DNA of 20,911 nucleotides, from positions 1 through 20,911 of the forward strand of contig JAFADP010000117.1 of the NCBI GenBank assembly GCA_023424785.1. Direction: 5' to 3'. This stretch comes from Bacillota bacterium (GTDB lineage: Bacteria; Bacillota; Clostridia; Clostridiales; Clostridiaceae). Positions 1-7,628 of this stretch are shown piece after piece (the stretch's first letter is position 1; the number at the start of each line of letters is the position of its first letter). Under the pieces are notes generated by a model that worked only from the letters and a program-made list of their open reading frames with translations, searched no databases and had not been told where the DNA came from. The position numbers and the translations under genes are program-made.

Positions 1-12
1 TTTCTTTATCAT
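1..12 (-). CDS. 5' end of a further minus-strand gene (only four codons in window)
   Basis: An ATG at 12-10 read on the minus strand is preceded by GGGGG at 24-20, seven bases upstream, which is the same style of ribosome binding site used by neighbouring genes. Only M-I-K-K is inside the window, so no product can be named. A TATAAT-like -10 lies at 56-51 on the minus strand but lacks a convincing -35. The strong terminator at 96-141 separates this start from the aminotransferase gene, so it would be a separate unit. Confidence 0.35.
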
Positions 13-95
13 TATGTAACCCCCATTTAATTTATATATGTTAATTATATATTATAATGGAATGTTTTATAAGTAAATATATATATTGTTATTTT

Positions 96-141
96 ATATA
101 AAAATAAGATGCTACATAATTGCAACACCTTATTTTTATAT
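96..141 (-). terminator. intrinsic terminator of the permease-dehydrogenase-aminotransferase unit
   Basis: Arms 96-115 and 122-141 form a 20-bp stem. The outer 13 pairs are perfect, and most of the rest pair with G-U wobbles, around a 6-nt loop. In the minus-strand RNA the distal arm is U-rich and is followed by more A/U. It starts directly behind the aminotransferase stop codon at 146-144. Confidence 0.75.
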
Positions 142-143
142 TA

Positions 144-1361
144 TTACTTACTTAATTCTTCAACTACTTCTTTTATTATTTCATATGCCTTATCACAATG
201 TTCTTCAGTTAATATAAGTGGTGGTACCATTCTTATTACACTTGATCCAATAGCTGTTATTAAAAGTTTTTTATCTAAACATCCATGCTTAACATCTATT
301 GCTTTTATACTATCATCAAACTCTACTCCTACTAAAAGTCCTTTTCCACGAACATCTACTACATGAGGTAATGACTTTAATTTTTCCATAAAATATTCGC
401 CCATTTTAGCTGCATTTCCTGCTAAATCTCTTTCTAATAATTCTTTAATTTGAGCATATGAAGCTGCACAAGCTACTGGATTACCACCATATGTTGTACC
501 ATGAGAACCTGGAGTAAATGCCTTAGCTACTTTTTCACTTGCACAAATAGCTGCTATTGGCATTCCTCCACCCATAGCTTTTGCCATAGAAACTATGTCT
601 GGTTTTATTCCATAATGCATATATGCCATAGGTTTACCTGTTCTACACCATCCAGTTTGAACCTCATCTAAAAGTAATAATAATCCTTTTTCATCACAAA
701 AATCTCTTAATCCCTTCATAAATTCTTGAGTTGCAGGATGTACTCCCCCTTCACCTTGTACTGGTTCTATCATTATTGCTATTGTATTTTCATTTACTGC
801 ATCTTTAAATGCTTGTAAGTTATTATACTCAGCATAAGTAAATCCAGGTACCATTGGCTTAAATCCTAATTGACACCCATTATCAGGTTGTCCTGTAGCA
901 GACATTGATCCATAAGTTCTTCCATGAAAACCATTTTTTGCAGTAACTATATTATATTTATTAGGACCATAATTATCCACACCATATTTTCTTGCCATTT
1001 TTATCATAGCTTCATTTGCTTCTGTTCCTGTACTTTGATAGAATATTTTATCCATTCCAATAGTTTCACATATTAATTGAGCTAAAAGAGCTTGTGGTAT
1101 TGTATATGGATAATTAAATGTGTGAATAACATCATCTACTTGATCTTTAATAGCAGCTACAACTTTTTCATTACAGTTTCCCGCACTATTAACTGCTATA
1201 CCTCCATAAAAATCTAAATACGCTTCTCCATTTTCATCATATAAATACATACCTTCTGCACGCTCTGCAATAAAATCAAATCTTTCATATGTGTCTATCA
1301 TATATTTACTTACTAATGCTTTTAACTCTTCCTTTGTAAGACCTGTATCTTTTAACTTCAT
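144..1361 (-). CDS. class III PLP-dependent aminotransferase (acetylornithine/ornithine/GABA aminotransferase-like)
   Basis: A 405-residue fold-type I aminotransferase of the class III (ArgD/OAT/GABA-T) family, the usual length for the family. The phosphate-binding segment STGTEAN is at residues 110-116, the PLP-ring Asp is D232 in LLLDEVQTG, and the Schiff-base Lys is K261 in SMAKAMGGGMP. These enzymes move a distal amino group to 2-oxoglutarate or pyruvate and leave a semialdehyde. No arginine genes are nearby. The gene instead follows an alcohol dehydrogenase and an amino-acid/amine permease, so I infer a catabolic role in which the resulting aldehyde is reduced by the neighbouring dehydrogenase. 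Substrate candidates from known pathways include GABA, beta-alanine, taurine or a diamine; the sequence does not decide. The SD AGGGGG precedes the ATG. It is the last gene of the unit, followed by a terminator. Confidence 0.9.
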   Translation of the reverse strand: MKLKDTGLTKEELKALVSKYMIDTYERFDFIAERAEGMYLYDENGEAYLDFYGGIAVNSAGNCNEKVVAAIKDQVDDVIHTFNYPYTIPQALLAQLICETIGMDKIFYQSTGTEANEAMIKMARKYGVDNYGPNKYNIVTAKNGFHGRTYGSMSATGQPDNGCQLGFKPMVPGFTYAEYNNLQAFKDAVNENTIAIMIEPVQGEGGVHPATQEFMKGLRDFCDEKGLLLLLDEVQTGWCRTGKPMAYMHYGIKPDIVSMAKAMGGGMPIAAICASEKVAKAFTPGSHGTTYGGNPVACAASYAQIKELLERDLAGNAAKMGEYFMEKLKSLPHVVDVRGKGLLVGVEFDDSIKAIDVKHGCLDKKLLITAIGSSVIRMVPPLILTEEHCDKAYEIIKEVVEELSK

Positions 1362-1393
1362 TTTTATTTCCCCCTAAATTCATATAAATCTAT

Positions 1394-2524
1394 TTATAGT
1401 GCTTTTCTATATATTTCTTTAATTTCTTCTAATGAAAATTCTACTGGATGAAGTTTCATACTTACAGCTGAAACCTTTAAGCAATTTTCTGCCATCCAAG
1501 GAATGTCTTCTTCTTTTATTCCTTGCTCACTAAGAGTTGTAGTTAAATTTATATTTTTAAGTAGTTCTTTTAAGGTGTCTACACAATCATTTTCATCTTT
1601 TCCCCCTAAAAGCTGTGATATTTTCTTAAACTTTTCTGGTGCTCCTTTTATTGAAGCTTCATAAATTACAGGAGTTAGGGCTGCAAGTCCACGTCCATGA
1701 ACTATATCACGAAGTCCACTTGCTGGATGCTCCATTCCATGTGGTGCTGTAACTCCTGCTGTATTAATAACCATTCCACCTAATGTACTAGCTAAAGAAA
1801 TTGCTTCCCATCCTTTAATATCATCTTGATTATTATATACATTAACTAAATTTTTCCCTATAAGCTCAATAGCTTCTAATGCCATCATACTAGTAAGAGG
1901 CTGAGAACTCTTTGAAAGATATGCTTCCATACTATGACATAAAGCATCAAAGCCTACGGATGCTAATATACTTTTAGGCATTGTTGTCATAAGCATTGGA
2001 TCTATTATTGATGCCTTTGCAATAATAGCATTACACCTTAAAGATTTTTTATCATTATTTTCTGGATTAGTTAAAACTGCAAATCCATTACCTTCACTTC
2101 CTGTACCACAAGTAGTTGGTACTAAAACTATAGGAAGTGCCTTATCACTTTGTTTCCTTCCATATATATAATCTGAAATATCACCTTCATTTAATGCTAT
2201 AAATGCTATGGCTTTAGCAGCATCCATTATGCTTCCTCCACCAAGTCCTACTATAACATCACAATTTTCTTTTTTAGCTAAATCTGCCCCTTCATAAGCA
2301 GTTGTAGTTAAAGGATTTTGAGATACCTTATCAAAAACTACACATTCTACATCACAAGCTTTTAATAAATCTTGTGACTTATCTAAAAGACCAGATTTTT
2401 TTGTACTACTTTTTCCTGTTACAATTAATGCTTTTTTACCATACTTAGAAACTTCTTTTCCAAGTTGCTCTACTTTACCTACACCAAATATTAAATTTAC
2501 AGGTAAGTTATAATTAAAGTCCAT
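1394..2524 (-). CDS. iron-type (group III) alcohol dehydrogenase
   Basis: A 376-residue protein of the Fe-ADH family. The NAD(P)-binding GGGS is at residues 95-98 followed by D101. The metal ligands line up as D193, H197, H262 and H276, with D-x3-H and H-x13-H spacing as in FucO-type enzymes. Family members reduce short aldehydes to alcohols with NAD(P)H, including butanol, 4-hydroxybutyrate and sulfoacetaldehyde reductases. It lies between the permease and the class III aminotransferase with short gaps (47 and 32 nt), so I infer that it reduces the (semi)aldehyde made by the aminotransferase, which would regenerate NAD+ during fermentation. The start has GGAG 11 nt upstream, a slightly long spacing. 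The exact aldehyde cannot be read from the sequence. Confidence 0.9.
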   Translation of the reverse strand: MDFNYNLPVNLIFGVGKVEQLGKEVSKYGKKALIVTGKSSTKKSGLLDKSQDLLKACDVECVVFDKVSQNPLTTTAYEGADLAKKENCDVIVGLGGGSIMDAAKAIAFIALNEGDISDYIYGRKQSDKALPIVLVPTTCGTGSEGNGFAVLTNPENNDKKSLRCNAIIAKASIIDPMLMTTMPKSILASVGFDALCHSMEAYLSKSSQPLTSMMALEAIELIGKNLVNVYNNQDDIKGWEAISLASTLGGMVINTAGVTAPHGMEHPASGLRDIVHGRGLAALTPVIYEASIKGAPEKFKKISQLLGGKDENDCVDTLKELLKNINLTTTLSEQGIKEEDIPWMAENCLKVSAVSMKLHPVEFSLEEIKEIYRKAL

Positions 2525-2571
2525 ATATGTCTCATCTCCATTTTGTAATTAAATATATTATTAATAAATTA

Positions 2572-3978
2572 TTAATCAACAATAGTATTTTCATCTATTT
2601 CAATAATTTCATGTTCACCAAAGTCAGCATATTTTGTCCTTGCATATCCATAAAATACACCTCCTAGGATTGTCCAAATTCCAACCATTATTAATTCTTC
2701 TTTAACAAGTCCTGAAGGCATTCCTGGCATATATAAAACACACATAAATCCACTTAGAATTACTGCAATTATTCCAACTACTTTTCCATGCTTAACTTTA
2801 TATGGCCTTATCATATTTGGCTCTTTAAATCTTAAAACTAAATATGATAATGATACAAGTACATAAGCAACTACAACGCCAAAACTTCCTGCATCAGTTA
2901 ACCATACCATCATAGCTCTACCAAAGAATGGTGCAATTATTGATACGACTCCTATAAGTAATATTGCATTAGTTGGAGTTTTATATTTTGGATGTAATTT
3001 ACTTAAAAATTCTGGTAACATTTTTGATTCTGCTAAAGAATAAATTGCACGGCTTCCACCCATAAAAAATGAATTCCAGCTTGTAACTATACCTGCCATT
3101 CCTCCAATAATAACAACTTTTGCTGCTAAACTACTATTAAAGAAAGCATTTTTCATTGCATCTGCTGTTACTAAAGTAGAAGTTTCAAGCTCACCTTTAC
3201 TCATAACTAATGAAACTGCAAGTATTATTAAAATATACCATACAACTGCCATTAATATTGAAAATATCATTATTTTACCTATTTTCTTAAATGGTACATT
3301 TATTTCTTCAGCTGCTTGAGGAATAACATCGAACCCTACAAACATAAATGGTGTCATAACAGCTACTGACAATATACCAGAAAGTCCATCAGTAACTAAT
3401 GGTTTTGTATTAGCAACATCACCTGAAACTGCAGATCCTGCTACAAGCGCAATACCAATACCTGCAATAGTAATTGTTAAAATAGTTTGTAATCTAGCAG
3501 CGCTCTTTGCACCAAAGAAATTAATACAAGTAATTATTATTGCTGCAATTACTCCAACTGCTACCCATGATGCATAAATATCAAAACCTGCTATTGTATA
3601 CATATAACCTTTTAAGAATCCTGGTGCTATATATTGAATTACTGTTGGAAAAGCACATGCCTCAAAAGCAACAACACCAACATATCCTAAAATAATTGCC
3701 CAAGTACAAATAAATGAACCATTTTTACCTAGTGCCCTTAAACTGAAAACATGCTCTCCACCACATTGTGGCATTGCTGATGTTAATTCAGCATAAGTTA
3801 AACCTACAAATAAAACCATAACTCCACCAATAGCAAAAGCTATCATAGCCCCTATTGTTCCAGCACCTTTAATCCAATCACCAGCCATAACTACCCAGCC
3901 CCAACCAATCATTGCACCAAATGCAATTGCAAAAATGTCTTTTTTACTTAATACCCTGTTAAATTTTGAATCTTCCAT
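2572..3978 (-). CDS. APC-superfamily amino acid/polyamine permease
   Basis: A 468-residue, very hydrophobic protein with about 12 membrane segments, typical of the APC superfamily. The first helix contains the glycine-rich GAMIGWGWV stretch (residues 22-30) that contacts the substrate amino and carboxyl groups in APC transporters. The conserved GFDVIPQAAEE segment lies near residue 215. The C-terminus is a short acidic cytoplasmic tail. It is the first gene after the promoter at 4152-4124 and shares a unit with the dehydrogenase and aminotransferase, so it probably imports the amine or amino acid they degrade. A perfect AGGAGG at 3992-3987 lies 8 nt before the ATG. Substrate is not determinable by eye. 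Confidence 0.9.
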   Translation of the reverse strand: MEDSKFNRVLSKKDIFAIAFGAMIGWGWVVMAGDWIKGAGTIGAMIAFAIGGVMVLFVGLTYAELTSAMPQCGGEHVFSLRALGKNGSFICTWAIILGYVGVVAFEACAFPTVIQYIAPGFLKGYMYTIAGFDIYASWVAVGVIAAIIITCINFFGAKSAARLQTILTITIAGIGIALVAGSAVSGDVANTKPLVTDGLSGILSVAVMTPFMFVGFDVIPQAAEEINVPFKKIGKIMIFSILMAVVWYILIILAVSLVMSKGELETSTLVTADAMKNAFFNSSLAAKVVIIGGMAGIVTSWNSFFMGGSRAIYSLAESKMLPEFLSKLHPKYKTPTNAILLIGVVSIIAPFFGRAMMVWLTDAGSFGVVVAYVLVSLSYLVLRFKEPNMIRPYKVKHGKVVGIIAVILSGFMCVLYMPGMPSGLVKEELIMVGIWTILGGVFYGYARTKYADFGEHEIIEIDENTIVD

Positions 3979-4036
3979 AAATAAATCCTCCTAAAACTTA
4001 AATAATAGTAGTCCTTATTTGGAAACCCCATTGTTA

Positions 4037-4083
4037 GCAAACAAAAACAAAAGAGGCGTTCTAGAAATTACTCTAGAACGCCT
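4037..4083 (-). terminator. intrinsic terminator or attenuator in the permease leader
   Basis: A perfect 12-bp stem (arms 4054-4065 and 4072-4083, 6-nt loop) is followed on the minus strand by a U-rich run from 4053 to about 4037. It is downstream of the regulator stop codon but also about 35 nt downstream of the predicted start of transcription for the permease (about 4117). It may simply end the regulator mRNA, or it may attenuate the permease transcript. A small competing hairpin is possible: GAACG (4090-4086) with CGTTC (4081-4077 region), which uses part of the terminator's first arm. Confidence 0.8.
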
Positions 4084-4093
4084 TCGTTCAAAA

Positions 4094-4105
4094 TTGTTAT
4101 AACAA
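4094..4105. repeat. 12-bp perfect palindrome in the permease leader
   Basis: The palindrome TTGTTATAACAA sits about 12-24 nt after the predicted transcription start for the permease unit. It shares the GTTATAA core with the motif found in both promoters of this locus, so it may be an additional binding site for the XRE-cupin regulator. The evidence is only sequence symmetry and position. Confidence 0.4.
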
Positions 4106-4123
4106 CTTATTTACTATATTACT

Positions 4124-4152
4124 AATATATACCTTGTGCGTTATATTGTCAA
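4124..4152 (-). promoter_or_regulatory. sigma-A promoter for the permease unit with an operator-like motif in its spacer
   Basis: On the minus strand a consensus -35 TTGACA (4152-4147) is separated by exactly 17 nt from -10 TATATT (4129-4124). The spacer contains TATAACGCACAA (plus-strand TTGTGCGTTATA at 4134-4145), which is repeated exactly just upstream of the neighbouring XRE regulator gene. That placement between -35 and -10 is what a repressor site would look like. Confidence 0.75.
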
Positions 4153-4170
4153 TACTTTTTTGTAATATTT

Positions 4171-4722
4171 TTACTTCCAATGAAAAACCACATTTATTAC
4201 AAGCTTATCATTTCCATCATTTTTATAAATATGATCTTTATCTGTATTTACTCTTATAAAGTCTCCTGTATTAATAATATATTTTTCTTCCCCAACTTCT
4301 AATGCTAAAGTTCCATTATATACACTAATATACTCTAAAGTATTTTCTCCATGAGAACCTGATTCATACTTACTTCCTGGTTCTATTGTTATATGATATA
4401 CTTCAAAATCTCGATCTTCTTCATAAGGAAATACAGTAAATACTTCATATCCTTCCCTAGATTCCTTTGAAGGTTCTAATGTATCTTTCCTTACAATATA
4501 TACTTCTTCTTTAGGTATTCCTACTAAGTCATTAAAAGAAACTCTAAGTCCACTTACTATTTTGCCAAGTATTCCTACTGTTGGATTAGACTCTCCTCTT
4601 TCAATTTGACCAAGCATACTTTTACTAACACCAGTTTGTTCTGAAACTGTATCTAAACTCATTTTTTTTGCTTTTCTTATTCTCCTTAAGTTAATAGCAA
4701 CATTTCTATTTATATAATCCAT
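4171..4722 (-). CDS. XRE-family regulator with C-terminal cupin domain
   Basis: A 183-residue protein. An N-terminal Cro/cI helix-turn-helix (about residues 8-65) includes SKSMLGQIERGESNPTVG. A linker leads to a C-terminal cupin barrel (about 100-182) with the SHGENTLEYISVYNGTLAL strand region. The architecture matches PuuR/SutR-type regulators, which usually control uptake and catabolism of a small amine or amino acid that may be sensed by the cupin. It lies just before the permease-dehydrogenase-aminotransferase unit, and a shared motif occurs at its own start and in that unit's promoter, so it is the obvious local regulator and probably autoregulates. Only 29 nt separate it from the upstream exporter permease, with no terminator visible, so read-through from the exporter operon is possible. 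SD GGGGGAG lies close to the ATG. Confidence 0.9.
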   Translation of the reverse strand: MDYINRNVAINLRRIRKAKKMSLDTVSEQTGVSKSMLGQIERGESNPTVGILGKIVSGLRVSFNDLVGIPKEEVYIVRKDTLEPSKESREGYEVFTVFPYEEDRDFEVYHITIEPGSKYESGSHGENTLEYISVYNGTLALEVGEEKYIINTGDFIRVNTDKDHIYKNDGNDKLVINVVFHWK

Positions 4723-4732
4723 AGCTCCCCCT

Positions 4733-4749
4733 TTGTGCGTTATAATGCA
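4733..4749. promoter_or_regulatory. putative operator for the XRE-cupin regulator
   Basis: TTGTGCGTTATA at 4733-4744 is an exact copy of the 12-mer in the permease promoter spacer. Here it is part of a near-perfect 14-bp palindrome, TGCGTTATAATGCA (4736-4749), with 12 of 14 positions symmetric. It lies between the exporter permease stop and the regulator SD. I do not see a clean -35 for a dedicated promoter here. Confidence 0.5.
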
Positions 4750-4751
4750 TT

Positions 4752-5543
4752 TTAACTTCCAGAACTTTCATACTTACTTATTCCTATTAGCCATATTCTA
4801 TATGATATAATCATAGCTACTATACTAACTATAATAGTTAAAAAAACTCCTGTAAATAATGTTCCTTTTCCTAAAAAATAAGCTGCAGGGAAGTATCCTG
4901 TAAAAGCAAATGGTACTATAAATGTTAATATAGTTTGTATTGCTTTTGGATATATACCCATAGGATATTTAGCAAAATCACTTAATTGATAAACCATAAA
5001 TAAATAATTTTGTGCAATTTTTACCCAAAAAGTAAGGGAAGTAACAGCCAATTTTATAGATGTATAAATAAAAGTAGCAAATAAAATAACTACTACAAGT
5101 AATATTATATTAATAAAGCTAAATACTATATTAAGTTTTACCATAGAAATTGATAAAAGTATAAGACCTATTATTATTTCTCCAAATCCATCTGGTTGAA
5201 AACTTTCTGAAATTACTTGAAATAAAGGGTTTATAGGTCTTAATAAATATTTATCAAACTCCCCATGTGCTATAGTTTTCCAGCTAAATATCCATAAATA
5301 ATCTGTAAATACATGATCTATTCCTCTTGGAATTTGAGCAAAGCCATAAATAAATAGCATTTCATAAAATGTCCATCCTTTTAATGAAGGAATATTATTA
5401 AATACTATAGTTATAAATACAACTCCAATAAATTGAACAAATATAAATCCAATTAAACCTAAAACAAAATCAACTCTATACTCCATAAGGGATTTTATAT
5501 ATTGTTCTAAAAATTTTCTATATAATCTTAAATATCTTTTCAT
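4752..5543 (-). CDS. ABC-2 type exporter permease (ABC2_membrane_6 / COG3694-like)
   Basis: A 263-residue membrane protein with about six hydrophobic segments. The conserved region between the second and third segments reads YGFAQIPRGIDHVF (from about residue 66), followed by EFDKYLLRPINPLFQ, which is characteristic of the permease family paired with COG4586-type ATPases. With the adjacent permease and ATPase it should form a heteromeric ABC-2 exporter. Substrates of this family are mostly unknown; annotations such as daunorubicin or multidrug resistance are by similarity only. It is the third gene of the operon, starting 3 nt after the previous stop. Confidence 0.85.
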   Translation of the reverse strand: MKRYLRLYRKFLEQYIKSLMEYRVDFVLGLIGFIFVQFIGVVFITIVFNNIPSLKGWTFYEMLFIYGFAQIPRGIDHVFTDYLWIFSWKTIAHGEFDKYLLRPINPLFQVISESFQPDGFGEIIIGLILLSISMVKLNIVFSFINIILLVVVILFATFIYTSIKLAVTSLTFWVKIAQNYLFMVYQLSDFAKYPMGIYPKAIQTILTFIVPFAFTGYFPAAYFLGKGTLFTGVFLTIIVSIVAMIISYRIWLIGISKYESSGS

Positions 5544-5546
5544 ATT

Positions 5547-6365
5547 TTATCCCCCTAAAATTGTTAATTGTTTAATTAGCTTATTCCACATCCATTTTGA
5601 TATTCCAATAAACACTAATAGCCATATTAATTGTATAAGAAGCCCTTTAATAATTTCAAAATCACTTAATTTTCCTAAATATATTAAGGTTGGTGTAGAA
5701 ATCATAGAGCTAAAAGGCAAATAACTAAATATAGTTCCTATTAATTTTGGAAAGAAAGCAAGTGGAATTAATGAACCTGAAAATAATCTAAAAATAGCCT
5801 GCATTATTTGAGATAGTCCCCACATATTTGTTATTTTAAAAGCTAAAAGTCCAAAACAATAAGAATAGTAAAAGGTTAATAGCATACTTAATGCACAACT
5901 TACAAAGTATAAAATAATATTGCCCATATTTAAACTTCCTTCTAACTTATAAAAAGTAATTGTAATTATTAAGAAGGCTAATAAAAATACTATAACAAAA
6001 TTAAACAGTATAGTTCCAATACTTTGAAACATCATTCTTATACTATAATTAATAGGCCTAATTAAATTTATTGCTATAGAACCATCTTTTACTTCTCTCG
6101 AAACAATGGAGCTTACATCTGATGATACTAAAAGATTAGTTATAAATGCTATAAGCATATATACTATCATTTCATTAAAAGAAAATCCTTCCATAACAGC
6201 ATTAGATGAACTACTATATATTGCTTTCCATAAAAAGAAGGTTACAGCAATTAATATACCATGACCGCAAAAGAACATAATTGTATTTCCCTTATAAGCA
6301 AGTTCTGCTTGAAACTGACTTCTTGCAAAAGGCGTATATACTCTTAAAAACTTTCGTTTATTCAT
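5547..6365 (-). CDS. ABC-2 type exporter permease (COG4587-like)
   Basis: A 272-residue membrane protein with about six hydrophobic segments. After the second segment it has the REVKDGSIAINLIRPINY motif (from about residue 90), which corresponds to the EFDKYLLRPINP motif of its partner permease and supports common descent of the two subunits. It is the middle gene of the exporter operon, 3 nt after the ATPase stop and 3 nt before the next permease, so translational coupling is likely. The substrate is unknown. Confidence 0.85.
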   Translation of the reverse strand: MNKRKFLRVYTPFARSQFQAELAYKGNTIMFFCGHGILIAVTFFLWKAIYSSSSNAVMEGFSFNEMIVYMLIAFITNLLVSSDVSSIVSREVKDGSIAINLIRPINYSIRMMFQSIGTILFNFVIVFLLAFLIITITFYKLEGSLNMGNIILYFVSCALSMLLTFYYSYCFGLLAFKITNMWGLSQIMQAIFRLFSGSLIPLAFFPKLIGTIFSYLPFSSMISTPTLIYLGKLSDFEIIKGLLIQLIWLLVFIGISKWMWNKLIKQLTILGG

Positions 6366-6368
6366 ATA

Positions 6369-7364
6369 TTAAACCCCCTTGTTGTATATTCTTTTAATAA
6401 TATCCTCTATACTTGTTTCTATAATTTTAAAATCTATAACTTCAGCATTATTTATTATTACACTCATAATTTCTGATTGAGATATTTTGTTTTTATTAAA
6501 TAATGCAGTTATCTTATTATCTTCATTTTTAAATATTAAATCATCTACATTTAAGTCTTCTTTAAAATAAAGGCTCTCTACATCTAAATTATTTTTAATT
6601 TGAAATTCGATAGATGTCATAGCTCCATATTTAGCTTTTATTTCTTGTAGTGAACCATCATATATTTTCTTACCCTTATCAATAATAATAATTCTTGAAC
6701 AAAGCTCTTCAATATCATTTAAATCATGAGTTGTTAGTATAATAGTTGTACCATATTTTTTATTTATTTCTTTTATTGCCTCTCTAACTTTTTCCTTTAC
6801 CATAACATCAAGACCAATAGTTGGTTCATCTAAATATATTACTTTTGGATTATGAATTAATGCAGCTGCTATATCTGCTCTCATTCTTTGTCCTAAGGAT
6901 AATGACCTTACTGGTGTTAATAAAAATTCATTAAAGCCTAAAATATTATTTAAAAACTCCATTCTTTCATTAAAGTCTTCATCACTAACTTCATATATTT
7001 CTTTAAGTAAAGTAAAAGTTTCTGATAGAGGTAAATCCCACCAGAGTTGAGTCTTTTGGCCAAAGACCACTCCTACATGCTTTGCATTTTCTTTTCTTTT
7101 TTCATAAGGTACTAACCCATCTACTGTAATACTTCCACTAGTAGGTGTTAAAATACCTGTCATCATTTTTATTGTTGTAGATTTGCCTGCACCGTTAGCT
7201 CCTATATATCCTACAATCTCTCCTTTCTTAATATGAAAGCTTATATTATCTACTGCTTTCTTTAAAACATACTCTCTAGAAAAAAATGATTTTATTGCTC
7301 CCTTAAATCCAGGATATTTTTTATTTGTTTTAAACTCTTTTGAAATGTTATAAACCTTTATCAT
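6369..7364 (-). CDS. ABC-2 exporter ATP-binding protein (COG4586-like)
   Basis: A 331-residue ATPase from the start chosen here. Walker A is GANGAGKST, the signature is LSLGQRMRADIA (Leu in place of the usual Gly of LSGGQ), Walker B is VIYLDEPTIGLD, and the H-loop is TTHDLND. A C-terminal extension of about 90 residues follows the core, as in this subfamily. The frame is open upstream to an ATG at 7433, but that would place the start inside the leader terminator. The ATG at 7364, nine nt after GGGGGAG (7380-7374), begins the normal family N-terminus MIKVYNISKEF. It powers the two permeases downstream. Expression is probably set by the leader at 7404-7622. Confidence 0.92.
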   Translation of the reverse strand: MIKVYNISKEFKTNKKYPGFKGAIKSFFSREYVLKKAVDNISFHIKKGEIVGYIGANGAGKSTTIKMMTGILTPTSGSITVDGLVPYEKRKENAKHVGVVFGQKTQLWWDLPLSETFTLLKEIYEVSDEDFNERMEFLNNILGFNEFLLTPVRSLSLGQRMRADIAAALIHNPKVIYLDEPTIGLDVMVKEKVREAIKEINKKYGTTIILTTHDLNDIEELCSRIIIIDKGKKIYDGSLQEIKAKYGAMTSIEFQIKNNLDVESLYFKEDLNVDDLIFKNEDNKITALFNKNKISQSEIMSVIINNAEVIDFKIIETSIEDIIKRIYNKGV

Positions 7365-7403
7365 ATTTTCTATCTCCCCCTGTTTATAAAAAATAAAATG
7401 TAC

Positions 7404-7441
7404 GAAAAAAAGCCTTAAGCAAATAGTATTCACTCAAGGCT
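7404..7441 (-). terminator. leader terminator in front of the ABC-2 exporter operon
   Basis: In minus-strand RNA, AGCCUUGAG (7441-7433) pairs with CUUAAGGCU (7419-7411), nine pairs with one G-U, around a 13-nt loop, and six U follow at 7410-7405. It lies 40 nt before the ATPase start and about 180 nt after the predicted promoter, so it would end the leader transcript unless bypassed. Confidence 0.75.
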
Positions 7442-7570
7442 ATATAGGCGTACATTATGCGCAAAGTATACACATAAAGGCTATGACTTATTCAGTTTTG
7501 GTGATACAGATTTAACTAAGCCAATGTTAAAATCTAATTACTTAGATTTAAAACTTCCATATTCAATTGG

Positions 7571-7594
7571 TTAATTAAAATCTGGTTTAATCAT
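7571..7594 (-). CDS. seven-codon leader peptide MIKPDFN
   Basis: ATG at 7594-7592, seven codons, stop TAA at 7573-7571. A consensus GGAGG (7607-7603) lies eight nt upstream, and the predicted transcription start is about 28 nt before the ATG. The SD is better than that of several full genes here, which argues that the ORF is translated. One arm of the leader's 8-bp inverted repeat lies between SD and start. It could couple ribosome movement or stalling to folding of the downstream terminator, as in inducible resistance leaders. Confidence 0.5.
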   Translation of the reverse strand: MIKPDFN

Positions 7595-7628
7595 TACCAA
7601 AACCTCCTTTTTCTTTATTTTCCTTTTT

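Larger units (their letters stand above)
7404..7622 (-). ncRNA. structured leader RNA with leader peptide upstream of the ABC-2 exporter (candidate attenuator)
   Basis: This leader runs from the predicted start near 7622 to the terminator. Seen in sequence: a seven-codon ORF with SD; an 8-bp long-range inverted repeat (7495-7502 with 7596-7603) whose 5' copy lies between that SD and its ATG; inside it an 8-bp perfect hairpin with a 4-nt loop (7530-7537 / 7542-7549), itself flanked by CCAAT/ATTGG (7521-7525 / 7566-7570); a direct repeat of AAGGCTAT (7436-7443, 7477-7484) whose first copy is the first arm of the terminator; and the terminator. I recognise no known riboswitch or T-box consensus. 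Function as an attenuator is inferred. Confidence 0.6.

Noticed and set aside
109..366. Plus-strand frame antisense to the class III aminotransferase
   Set aside because: It overlaps a terminator and a well-supported gene, and its composition (Ser/Thr/Phe-rich) is that of an antisense shadow. The same applies to other plus-strand frames lying within minus-strand genes.
7365..7433. 23-residue N-terminal extension of the exporter ATPase
   Set aside because: It would begin inside the leader terminator hairpin, and the internal ATG at 7364 has the better SD and the normal family N-terminus.
7419..7574. Plus-strand open frame of about 50 codons through the exporter leader, encoding a peptide ending LDLKLPYSIG
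   Set aside because: It has no start codon with a ribosome binding site, and the only in-frame ATG gives 16 codons without an SD. The same bases are better explained as inverted repeats and terminator of the minus-strand leader.
7404..7622. T-box leader
   Set aside because: No T-box consensus (TGGNACCGCG-type element) is present, and the downstream genes are exporters rather than tRNA-synthetase or amino-acid genes.
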